DNA from: Gammaproteobacteria bacterium | GTDB taxonomy: Bacteria; Pseudomonadota; Gammaproteobacteria; SZUA-229 | Assembly (NCBI GenBank): GCA_023136715.1 | Contig: JAGLQT010000069.1 | Span: forward strand, 1 to 7,624 | DNA length: 7,624 bases | Direction of reading: 5' to 3' | Shown here: in pieces, positions 1 to 4,470 of the stretch | Layout of the letters: every line of letters starts with the position of its first letter | Position numbering within the stretch: the first letter of the stretch is position 1 | Program-made: the position numbers and the translations under genes | The notes under the pieces: model-generated | Databases searched by the model: none | What the model saw: only the letters and a program-made list of their open reading frames with translations | Told to the model about the DNA's origin: nothing

Positions 1-42
1 CGGTAGCCATAAAGACTGCCGCAACCGTTTTATAAACTAATT

Positions 43-591
43 TTAAGATTTACGCCTGGCGACGCCGATCAATGCTAAAAGGCCAGAACCAAAACACCAG
101 ACTGCAGCTGGAACCGGGACTGAAGACAGGTTACCTGTAAAGGTTGGATGGAAACCAGGAAAGAATGCACTCGATGCCATTATGGTACTACTGACGGAAG
201 CAACCGTGGCGGTACCATCACCATTATCGGTGACGTCCCAAACTGCTTCTATAGGGCGATTTCCACTTCCCGACCAATCAAACAGCATATTAGCGGAACC
301 TGGAGTACCACCATAGGTACCGTCGCCCCTATCAGAGAAAGTCACATCGTGTACTGTCCAGACGCTTGCATAGAATGTAGTCGTGTTGGCAATACTTATA
401 GTGCCTGCATCAAAGTCCCAGCTCCAGAACTGAGGGGCTGTTGGTACGCCAACTGGGCCACCACCTGGTGAGAACATTGCGAAAGTGTATGTGCCTGCCC
501 ATACGCCAGTTATACCAACGGTTCCGGCCTCCGCATTCATGCTGTTACCGAGTGCAATGGCGACGCCTGACGCTATTAATGTTTTTTTCAT
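43..591 (-). CDS. Secreted PEP-CTERM (VPxPA-type) sorting-signal protein, 182 aa
   Basis: A small exported protein with both ends of the exosortase pathway. Residues 1-22 are a signal peptide (MKK, a hydrophobic stretch, then an A-E-A type cleavage region). Residues 158-182 form the C-terminal sorting signal: VPVPAA, a hydrophobic segment (164-177, containing FGSGLLALIGV) and a basic ARRKS end. In known PEP-CTERM systems an exosortase in the inner membrane removes this tail and the protein goes to the surface or exopolysaccharide matrix. The mature body is rich in Gly, Thr, Ser and Trp, has two D-x-GDGT stretches (about 87-92 and 120-127), and resembles the short secreted proteins often found with this tail; its function is unknown to me. 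AAAGGA lies 9 nt before the ATG. Cys166 sits in the hydrophobic segment where Leu is more usual. No exosortase gene is in the window. The family call is firm, the role is not. Confidence 0.9.
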   Translation of the reverse strand: MKKTLIASGVAIALGNSMNAEAGTVGITGVWAGTYTFAMFSPGGGPVGVPTAPQFWSWDFDAGTISIANTTTFYASVWTVHDVTFSDRGDGTYGGTPGSANMLFDWSGSGNRPIEAVWDVTDNGDGTATVASVSSTIMASSAFFPGFHPTFTGNLSSVPVPAAVWCFGSGLLALIGVARRKS

Positions 592-657
592 AGTCCCTGT
601 TCCTTTAGCTATTTTTTATAATTTCATTTTTCCGTCATCGCCACCCAGTTTAGAAAG

Positions 658-672
658 GCAATAATCACGCCA
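658..672 (-). promoter_or_regulatory. Sigma-54 (-24/-12) promoter candidate for the PEP-CTERM gene
   Basis: Read on the minus strand this is TGGCGTGATTATTGC. It keeps the GG and GC elements with exactly 10 nt between them, plus the TGGC and TTGC blocks of the RpoN consensus (TGGCACG-N4-TTGC). It departs from consensus at two positions of the -24 block (GT instead of AC). Transcription would start near 647, leaving a leader of about 55 nt before the ATG. PEP-CTERM genes in several proteobacteria are known to be RpoN-dependent through the PrsK/PrsR pair, which supports the reading. No good sigma-70 promoter stood out here. Confidence 0.6.
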
Positions 673-676
673 ATAT

Positions 677-686
677 GTGTTAACAC
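677..686. repeat. Perfect 10-bp palindrome GTGTTAACAC next to the sigma-54 site
   Basis: A perfect self-complementary decamer lies 4 bp upstream of the -24 element on the minus strand. It could be an operator overlapping the polymerase footprint, or it could be chance in AT-rich DNA. Only the palindrome itself is seen; any regulatory role is inference. Confidence 0.35.
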
Positions 687-737
687 TGGAAATACAATTA
701 CTTAAGAACAATTTTGATTTGACCCAGAATCAGAAAG

Positions 738-773
738 TGTAAATAATCAAGATCGTTTTCGAAATTATTTACA
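738..773. promoter_or_regulatory. 10-bp dyad, possible enhancer-binding site upstream of the sigma-54 promoter
   Basis: TGTAAATAAT and ATTATTTACA are perfect inverted repeats separated by 16 nt; inside lies a small TCG-TTTT-CGA dyad. The centre is near 756, about 109 bp upstream of the start site predicted from the sigma-54 element, which is where bacterial enhancer-binding proteins usually bind. A PrsR-type regulator is the natural candidate, but I do not recall its recognition sequence and cannot match it. A structural or chance palindrome in AT-rich DNA remains possible. Confidence 0.4.
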
Positions 774-1049
774 GATTAACAAAGGATCACCTTGGATAGC
801 GACTTCAACCATTCGATACAACACAGTAATAAAATTACCAAACAATATCTGATAACAAGAAATACATATCTTTGTTATATTGACCCTAAATATCACGTTC
901 TACCAAAGCTAAAAGCCTCGGCAAACTGATAAGGGATATTAAAAGCGATTTTTATTCCATGCTATCGCATGGGAAAGCGTATAGCGATAAATCAATCGAG
1001 TCTGGCCCTATTGATTCTTGAGAAAATCGTAAATTAGTATATTAGGAAG

Positions 1050-1074
1050 AATTGCTCTCTGACCCGGGTTTTCG
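1050..1074 (+). repeat. Left copy of a 25-bp imperfect direct repeat bracketing the DUF3175 gene
   Basis: This copy contains the core CTGACCC followed by GGGTTTTCG. It matches the copy at 1471-1495 at 21 of 25 positions by hand alignment, with the core and the GGTTTTCG tail conserved. It starts AATTGCTCTCTGACCC, similar to the short TCTGACCCC-type ends I associate with Y1 (REP-associated) transposases in gammaproteobacteria. No matching upstream arm that would make it a hairpin is visible here. Confidence 0.6.
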
Positions 1075-1130
1075 GTTTTTGAACTTGAAAATCTATTAGA
1101 TGAAAAACTAACACATTGATGCTGGATTAG

Positions 1131-1424
1131 ATGGCTAAAACAAAAATACCACCATCTCGTAACTGGTCCGCAAAAGTCACTCATGAAAGTAATGCGCTTG
1201 ACTTAGAAGAGAATGTTTTTACCTGGAAAGATGCAAAGAAAATTGCTTTATCACTTAAACAATCAGCAGATAGCAGCACACGACGTAAATCAACCCCGTA
1301 TCGTTCTGCCATGTCCATGTTGGTTTTTTATATCAATCGTGCAGGTAAGAATCTGACAGAAGATCAGAAAATCATTCTGCAGCAGGCAAAGCATGAGTTG
1401 CGGAAGTTGTATGGTAAGTCTTGA
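1131..1424 (+). CDS. DUF3175 family protein, 97 aa
   Basis: A small basic soluble protein of unknown function with no signal peptide or membrane segment. It has the hallmarks I recognise from DUF3175: W12-S-x-K-V-T near the start, ALDLE at 22-26, the FTW block at 30-32 followed by KKIA and SLK, the RRK-x-TPYRSAMSMLxFYINRAGKNL core at about 51-75, and a helical, Lys-rich end. Length is normal for the family. The ATG is preceded only by a weak GGA at 1124-1126. The gene is not close enough to either neighbour to be in an operon with them, is visibly more AT-rich than the yciO-rluB block, and is bracketed by direct repeats, so it may have arrived as a unit. No function should be assigned. Confidence 0.82.
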   Translation: MAKTKIPPSRNWSAKVTHESNALDLEENVFTWKDAKKIALSLKQSADSSTRRKSTPYRSAMSMLVFYINRAGKNLTEDQKIILQQAKHELRKLYGKS

Positions 1425-1435
1425 AATAAATAAGT

Positions 1436-1487
1436 GGGGCCAGAACACAGTTTTCGCTAATATTAGAAACAACTGCGTTCTGACCCC
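1436..1487. repeat. Long hairpin after the DUF3175 gene (GGGGCCAGAAC... / ...GTTCTGACCCC)
   Basis: Two 15-nt arms at 1436-1450 and 1473-1487 pair at 13 of 15 positions; the loop contains a further self-complementary CTAATATTAG (1457-1466). It begins 11 nt after the stop of the DUF3175 gene and may stop or stabilise that transcript. There is only a short TTTT in the right flank (1490-1493), so it is not a textbook terminator. The GGGGYCAGA...TCTGACCCC ends resemble repeats linked to Y1/REP transposases; that family link is from memory. Confidence 0.6.
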
Positions 1488-1495
1488 GGTTTTCG
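1471..1495 (+). repeat. Right copy of the 25-bp imperfect direct repeat
   Basis: This copy has the same orientation as 1050-1074, with mismatches at repeat positions 3, 7, 8 and 17. Its first 17 nt form the right side of the hairpin at 1436-1487. With the left copy it encloses about 395 bp containing only the DUF3175 gene. Confidence 0.6.
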
Positions 1496-1691
1496 TGTTC
1501 TATAAGCCATTTACAACACTCCATCTTTTTAATTAAAGATTATAGTGTTGCGTCGACCAGTTGAAGTCGCAGTCGATAGCGGACATTGAAAAGATAAATA
1601 TATTATCTATTCACTTGTCTACATTATGTCTACATGTGGTTTCAGAGAAAGGTGGGATTTTCTGAAGAGACGTGTAACTTATTGAAAAATA

Positions 1692-1778
1692 TGGTACCGA
1701 AGGGCGGACTTGAACCGCCACGCTATTTCTAGCATCGGATTTTGAATCCGACGTGTCTACCAATTCCACCACTCCGGC
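1692..1778 (-). tRNA. leuX: tRNA-Leu, anticodon CAA (reads UUG)
   Basis: An 87-nt class II tRNA with encoded CCA. On the minus strand the acceptor starts GCCGGAG. The anticodon stem TCGGA/TCCGA encloses loop TTCAAAA with anticodon CAA, the long variable arm is GCTA-GAAA-TAGC, and the T-arm is GGCGG-TTCAAGT-CCGCC. It closely resembles E. coli tRNA-Leu(CAA). The 3' acceptor strand is CTTCGGT followed by discriminator A and CCA. It therefore has G-U pairs at 1-72 and 5-68 where E. coli has G-C and A-U. It lies downstream of yciB-yciI on the same strand and has its own promoter candidate. The symbol follows the E. coli gene with this anticodon and is used loosely. Confidence 0.96.
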
Positions 1779-1791
1779 ATAGAGGTTGCGT

Positions 1792-1819
1792 ATTCTAACG
1801 GATTCTGTCGTTACAGCAA
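1792..1819 (-). promoter_or_regulatory. Sigma-70 promoter for tRNA-Leu
   Basis: On the minus strand, TTGCTG (-35, at 1814-1819) and TAGAAT (-10, at 1792-1797) are separated by 16 nt. The first base of the tRNA is 13 nt downstream of the -10, giving a short processed leader. It sits in the 57-nt gap after the yciI stop, so the tRNA need not rely on read-through. A run of seven T (1821-1827 on the minus strand) just precedes the -35, without a clear hairpin. Confidence 0.65.
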
Positions 1820-1835
1820 CAAAAAAACATAGTTA

Positions 1836-2135
1836 TCAGGGAAATACTTTCTTGAAGGGTTTAACTGTAACTTTGTCGTAAACCCCGGCATGCATGTAGG
1901 GGTCATCATTGGCCCACGATTGTGCTGCTTCCAGATCATTAAATTCAGCCACCACCAGGCTGCCACTGAAACCAGCTTCGCCAGGATCTTCGCTGTCGAT
2001 CGCGGGGTGAGGGCCGGCGAGGATCAATCGACCCTGATTAAGCAGGGCGTCGAGGCGTTCCAGATGGGCGGGGCGTGCGGCCAGTCTTTTTTCGAGGCTG
2101 TTGTCGACGTCCTGGGCGATGATGGCGTACAGCAT
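1836..2135 (-). CDS. yciI: YciI family protein, 99 aa
   Basis: A small soluble protein of the YCII-related, ferredoxin-like dimeric alpha+beta fold. It aligns almost throughout with E. coli YciI: MLYxIxAQD at the start, SLEKRLxxRPAHLxRL at about 13-28 with His24, AGPxPAxDSxDPGxAGFxGS at 40-59, AEF-x3-EAA at 63-71, DDPY at 77-80, and the VKPFKKVF end. The conserved His24 and Asp pair are the residues proposed as catalytic in this family, but no physiological reaction is established. GGAGG lies 8 nt before the ATG. The ATG abuts the stop of yciB with no gap, so the two are almost certainly co-translated, as in many gammaproteobacteria. Confidence 0.95.
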   Translation of the reverse strand: MLYAIIAQDVDNSLEKRLAARPAHLERLDALLNQGRLILAGPHPAIDSEDPGEAGFSGSLVVAEFNDLEAAQSWANDDPYMHAGVYDKVTVKPFKKVFP

Positions 2136-2810
2136 TTATTTGTCCTCCAGTATATGTTTCTCGGCTTCTATGGTTTCTTCGATGGCTTCATCTTCTTCAC
2201 TGATGTGGCGGGTGAGGTAGATGGCTTGAAGAATGATGAAGACGAGGGTGAGGCCCATGAGGCCGAATAGTTTGAAATCGACCCAGGTGTCCATGCGAGT
2301 TTGCTCGTCTAGTTCCAATCCGTAGTGAAACGCGACGTAGTAGTTGGCCAGACCACTGACAATGAAGAACACAATCCAGGCCAGATTAAGGCGGGTCCAG
2401 ATAGTATCGGGCAGCTCAATTTGATTGCCCATGGCTCTCTCAACCAGGGTCTTTTCGCCAATGAAAAAGCTGGTAAAAAAGACAGCGGCGAAAACCCAGT
2501 TGAGTACGCTGGGTTTCCATTTAACAAAATCAGGGTTGCCGAACATGATGGTGAGGCCACCCAGTACAGTGATCAGTGCCAGTGAGAAAAGGTGCATTTT
2601 TTCGAACTTTCGGGTACGTAGCCAGTGGTAGCTGACCTGTACAAAGCTGGCGACAATGGCAACGCCAGTGGCGACGATGGTGGCGGTGATAACTTCAGAT
2701 TTGGTCGGGTCAAGCAGTGAGCCGATAAACGTGTTTTCGACCAGGAAATTAGCCTGATGGTAGCTAACGAAGAATAGAATAATTGGAAAAAAATCAACAA
2801 GTAACTTCAT
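2136..2810 (-). CDS. yciB: Inner membrane septation protein A family (YciB/IspZ), 224 aa
   Basis: A polytopic inner-membrane protein linked in E. coli and Shigella to cell envelope integrity and septation. Family signatures are MKLLVDFFPIxLFF at the start, W63-x-RTRKFEKM (63-72), LGGLT-x5-NPDFVKWKP (83-100), the W138-x2-LNLAW...GLANYYVAF block (138-161) and WVDFKLFGLMGLTLVF (176-191). Five or so membrane helices are visible. It is longer than the E. coli protein (179 aa) because of about 15 extra residues in the first periplasmic loop (about 21-37), a longer loop near 163-173, and a very acidic tail (204-224). The ATG at 2810 is chosen because it matches the family N-terminus; a GTG at 2879 would add 23 residues with no helix or motif. 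Neither start has a good Shine-Dalgarno. Confidence 0.94.
   Translation of the reverse strand: MKLLVDFFPIILFFVSYHQANFLVENTFIGSLLDPTKSEVITATIVATGVAIVASFVQVSYHWLRTRKFEKMHLFSLALITVLGGLTIMFGNPDFVKWKPSVLNWVFAAVFFTSFFIGEKTLVERAMGNQIELPDTIWTRLNLAWIVFFIVSGLANYYVAFHYGLELDEQTRMDTWVDFKLFGLMGLTLVFIILQAIYLTRHISEEDEAIEETIEAEKHILEDK
2144..2148 (-). promoter_or_regulatory. Strong Shine-Dalgarno for yciI inside the end of yciB
   Basis: GGAGG (minus strand) lies 8 nt before the yciI ATG and falls within the last codons of yciB. It fixes the yciI start and means ribosomes finishing yciB pass over the yciI ribosome-binding site. Confidence 0.85.
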
Positions 2811-2911
2811 ATTGTTAAAGCTCGATATAGGGTTAAGAGTTCCACGGTTAAACTGGTTAAATAGCTTGGACAGCGTCACTTTTTCAAGGTTCGAAATTCA
2901 AGGCCTCGGCA

Positions 2912-2943
2912 TTGTATCGCAGTCGGCGATAAACCACTATAAT
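2912..2943 (+). promoter_or_regulatory. Likely yciO promoter with consensus -10
   Basis: A perfect TATAAT at 2938-2943 lies 42 nt before the yciO ATG. The -35 is poor: TTGTAT at 2912-2917 would need a 20-nt spacer, so the box may depend on an activator or another -35. The region between yciB and yciO is the only place for divergent promoters. A minus-strand TACAAT at 2911-2916 may be the yciB -10, also with a weak -35. Confidence 0.45.
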
Positions 2944-2985
2944 GCGGCCAGTTTAATTAAGCCCAGTCTAACTAGAGCAGGGAAC

Positions 2986-3606
2986 ATGAGTCAGTACTTC
3001 GAAATACATACAGTTAACCCACAGATGCGACTGATCAAGCAGGCTGTCGACATCATTAATCGTGGTGGCGTGATCGTCTATCCGACGGATTCCAGCTATG
3101 CGCTGGGTTGTCATCTGGGTGATAAAAACGCATTGGAAAAGCTGCGCCGTATCCGCCGGATTGATGACAAGCACAACCTTACTTTGGTGTGTAATGATCT
3201 TTCTGAAATCGCGACTTATGCCAAAATCGAGAACACCGATTATCGAATGCTCAAGTCGCTGACGCCGGGGCCTTATACCTTCATTCTGAATGCGACCCAC
3301 GAAGTACCGCGCCGATTGATGCACCCCAAGCGTCGTACTATTGGTATTCGCGTGGTCGATCATCCCGTGGTGCAGGCCTTGCTCGAAGAGCTGGGCCAGC
3401 CGTTGATGAGTTGTACGCTGATCATGCCGGATGAGGAGCTGCCGGTGACTGAAGCTGAGGATGTGCGTGCAGTGCTGGAGCGTCAGGTCGATTTGATTAT
3501 TGATGGCGGTCATTGTGGTCATGAGCCAACAACGGTGATTCGTCTGAATGCGGGTACGCCGGAGTTGCGCAGGCAGGGGAAAGGTACAGATCATGGTCTT
3601 GATTGA
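2986..3606 (+). CDS. yciO: YciO, Sua5/YrdC-domain protein, 206 aa
   Basis: A cytosolic single-domain member of the Sua5/YciO/YrdC family. YrdC/TsaC and Sua5 make threonylcarbamoyl-AMP for the tRNA t6A modification; YciO is a paralogue whose cellular role is unclear. The sequence is of YciO type: MSQYFEIHxxNPQxRLI at the start, VYPTDSSYALGC (31-42), RIRRIDDKHNLTLVC (55-69), TPGPYTFIL (93-101), KRRTIGIRVxDHP (115-127) and PTTVIRL (181-187). In YrdC the K-x-R...S-x-N residues bind substrate; the corresponding places here read like E. coli YciO (KHN and SCT), so t6A synthesis should not be assumed. The ATG at 2986 matches the family N-terminus and has AGGGA just upstream; the frame is open further back to 2812, but that part overlaps the promoter region. 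Confidence 0.94.
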   Translation: MSQYFEIHTVNPQMRLIKQAVDIINRGGVIVYPTDSSYALGCHLGDKNALEKLRRIRRIDDKHNLTLVCNDLSEIATYAKIENTDYRMLKSLTPGPYTFILNATHEVPRRLMHPKRRTIGIRVVDHPVVQALLEELGQPLMSCTLIMPDEELPVTEAEDVRAVLERQVDLIIDGGHCGHEPTTVIRLNAGTPELRRQGKGTDHGLD

Positions 3607-3730
3607 AAGCTATTGCGCTCAATGATACGGCGTTATCAGCATGTTTGAGCGTGCTCATTTACTTTCATGTAAACTCCGCTTCTCAAACATGCTGATGCCT
3701 TGTCTGATCTTCGCTCATGACGCTTTCAAT
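3602..3730. repeat. Nested three-tier palindrome after yciO
   Basis: A perfect 15-bp inverted repeat, ATCAGCATGTTTGAG at 3635-3649 and its complement at 3682-3696, is separated by 32 nt. Inside is a second dyad TTTAC/GTAAA (3658-3662 and 3669-3673). Outside is a third, ATTGAAAGC at 3602-3610 and its complement at 3722-3730. The outermost left arm includes the yciO stop codon. The middle stem would be very stable in RNA, but no T-run follows it on either strand, so a simple intrinsic terminator is unlikely. It could be an mRNA-stabilising 3' structure, a leader structure for the downstream operon, or a small non-autonomous mobile repeat. Confidence 0.8.
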
Positions 3731-3750
3731 TCAATCAACGCTAATATAAT
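3723..3750 (+). promoter_or_regulatory. Candidate promoter for the M50-trpS-scpAB-rluB operon
   Basis: A consensus TATAAT at 3745-3750 has a weak CTTTCA at 3723-3728 as -35 with a 16-nt spacer. The start site would be near 3757, giving a leader of about 50 nt. It overlaps the outer arm of the palindrome at 3722-3730, so the two could interact. Only the -10 is strong. Confidence 0.35.
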
Positions 3751-3807
3751 GTTTATTTTTGTACAACCTGTTTTATTCGGCTTGTGTTTTATCTAATTGA
3801 TTAACAA

Positions 3808-4461
3808 ATGATTTCAACTTCTATTCTCTATACTATTGCAGTTTGGGCTGTGCCGGTCTTACTGGCCATTACCCTGCATGAAGCGGCGCACGGCTGGATG
3901 GCGAATAAGCTGGGAGACCCTACGGCCAAAGTGCTGGGGCGCATCAGTTTAAACCCGATTCGGCACATCGACCCCATTGGTACGATTGTGCTGCCATTGG
4001 CATTATTGATGCTGGGTGGTTTTGTTATCGGCTGGGCAAAACCGGTGCCGGTAGATATGCGCTATTTCAAACAACCGATTCTGGATATGGCGGTGGTGGC
4101 GCTCGCTGGACCTGCCTCGAATTTTCTCATGGCCTGTGGCTGGGCGGCTGTCGCTCTAATCGGCAAGCTGATGTTTGAGCCGGGTGATGGCTTCGCACTT
4201 TTTATTATGAAAGTCGGTGATGCGGGTATTCTCATCAATTTGATTTTGATGGTGCTCAACCTGTTACCTGTACCTCCACTGGATGGTGGCAGGGTGATCG
4301 CTGGTGTGATGCCGCCTCAAATGGCAGTGTCATTTATGCGTATTGAGCCCTACGGCCTGTGGATAGTTATTTTGCTGTTAGTTAGCGGTATATTAGGTAA
4401 AATCCTCTGGCCGATGGTGCTATTTTTCAAAGCCATCATCGCAACAGTTTTTCTGCTTTAA
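3808..4461 (+). CDS. Site-2 protease-like M50 zinc metalloprotease, 217 aa
   Basis: An integral inner-membrane protease of the short M50 class without a PDZ domain. The zinc site is visible: HEAAH at 24-28 in the first helix supplies two His and Glu, and N-x2-PxPPLDGG at 151-161 supplies the Asp ligand (D159). GPASN at 101-105 is another family motif. Helices are evident near 6-30, 56-78, 91-118, 138-155 and 184-216. Substrate is unknown; homologues commonly sit beside trpS and scpA in gammaproteobacteria without a proven functional link. The start is fixed because TAA occurs two codons before the ATG, yet there is no Shine-Dalgarno (ATTAACAA precedes it), so initiation may be weak. Its stop overlaps the trpS ribosome-binding site. 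Confidence 0.93.
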   Translation: MISTSILYTIAVWAVPVLLAITLHEAAHGWMANKLGDPTAKVLGRISLNPIRHIDPIGTIVLPLALLMLGGFVIGWAKPVPVDMRYFKQPILDMAVVALAGPASNFLMACGWAAVALIGKLMFEPGDGFALFIMKVGDAGILINLILMVLNLLPVPPLDGGRVIAGVMPPQMAVSFMRIEPYGLWIVILLLVSGILGKILWPMVLFFKAIIATVFLL

Positions 4462-4465
4462 GGAG
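4460..4465 (+). promoter_or_regulatory. Shine-Dalgarno that sets the trpS TTG start
   Basis: AAGGAG overlaps the TAA stop of the protease gene (4459-4461) and lies 5 nt before the TTG at 4471. This placement supports TTG as the real trpS start and suggests coupled translation of the two genes. Confidence 0.8.
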
Positions 4466-4470
4466 TTAAT

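Larger units (their letters stand above)
592..1130. other. 539-bp AT-rich intergenic region between divergent genes
   Basis: No gene is supported in this stretch. The left part holds the control region of the PEP-CTERM gene. Further right are a 7-bp inverted repeat at 852-878 (ATAACAA / TTGTTAT, 13-nt spacing) and a compact hairpin at 955-974 with the core CCATGC-TATC-GCATGG. The latter has no T-run on either side, so it is not a standard intrinsic terminator. The left copy of the 25-bp direct repeat begins at 1050. A weak plus-strand promoter could lie at 1018-1045 (TTGAGA, 16 nt, TATTAG), but it is not convincing. Confidence 0.6.
1425..1691. other. Gene-free region between the DUF3175 gene and tRNA-Leu, rich in dyads
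   Basis: No coding sequence is supported. Besides the hairpin at 1436-1487 it contains a two-step stem-loop at 1514-1550 (outer CAACACT/AGTGTTG, inner ATCTTT/AAAGAT), a short hairpin at 1592-1608 (AGATAA/TTATCT), and a 9-bp direct repeat TGTCTACAT at 1616-1624 and 1627-1635 (11-bp period, about one helical turn). The last lies 57-76 bp beyond the 3' end of the tRNA gene. It could be a protein-binding site or a relic of an integration site, but no second copy of the tRNA 3' end and no integrase gene are seen. Confidence 0.5.

Noticed and set aside
1..42. Possible terminator after the PEP-CTERM gene (CGGTTGC / GCTACCG on the minus strand).
   Set aside because: The stem has a mismatch, no T-run is visible, and the window ends there, so it cannot be judged.
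148..471. Plus-strand open frame of 107 codons opposite the PEP-CTERM gene.
   Set aside because: Antisense shadow: the minus strand has a signal peptide and sorting signal, and the plus-strand product has no recognisable features.
955..974. Hairpin CCATGC-TATC-GCATGG as an intrinsic terminator.
   Set aside because: No T-run follows on either strand and no gene ends nearby.
1820..1860. Terminator after yciI using the seven-T run at 1821-1827 (minus strand).
   Set aside because: No convincing stem precedes the T-run, and it lies next to the tRNA promoter instead.
1890..2270. Plus-strand open frame of 126 codons crossing yciI and yciB.
   Set aside because: Both minus-strand genes are well recognised; this frame spans their junction and is a shadow.
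2811..2879. GTG at 2879 as a start for yciB (23 more residues).
   Set aside because: The family N-terminus is MK-x-L-x-DF-x-P, which begins at 2810; the extra residues have no membrane segment and no ribosome-binding site.
2812..2985. The yciO frame remains open upstream, which could give a longer N-terminus.
   Set aside because: The ATG at 2986 matches the YciO family start and has AGGGA before it; the extension overlaps the promoter and yciB's start region and shows no domain.
2968..3594. Minus-strand open frame of 208 codons opposite yciO.
   Set aside because: The plus-strand protein aligns throughout with YciO; the antisense product is His/Thr/Ile-rich without motifs.
3641..3796. A 51-codon plus-strand reading frame (internal Met at 3689) ending 11 nt before the M50 protease start, with a hydrophobic C-terminal half, as a possible leader peptide.
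   Set aside because: No Shine-Dalgarno at either ATG, no Trp codons that would fit trpS attenuation, and its first part is dictated by the palindrome; probably chance.
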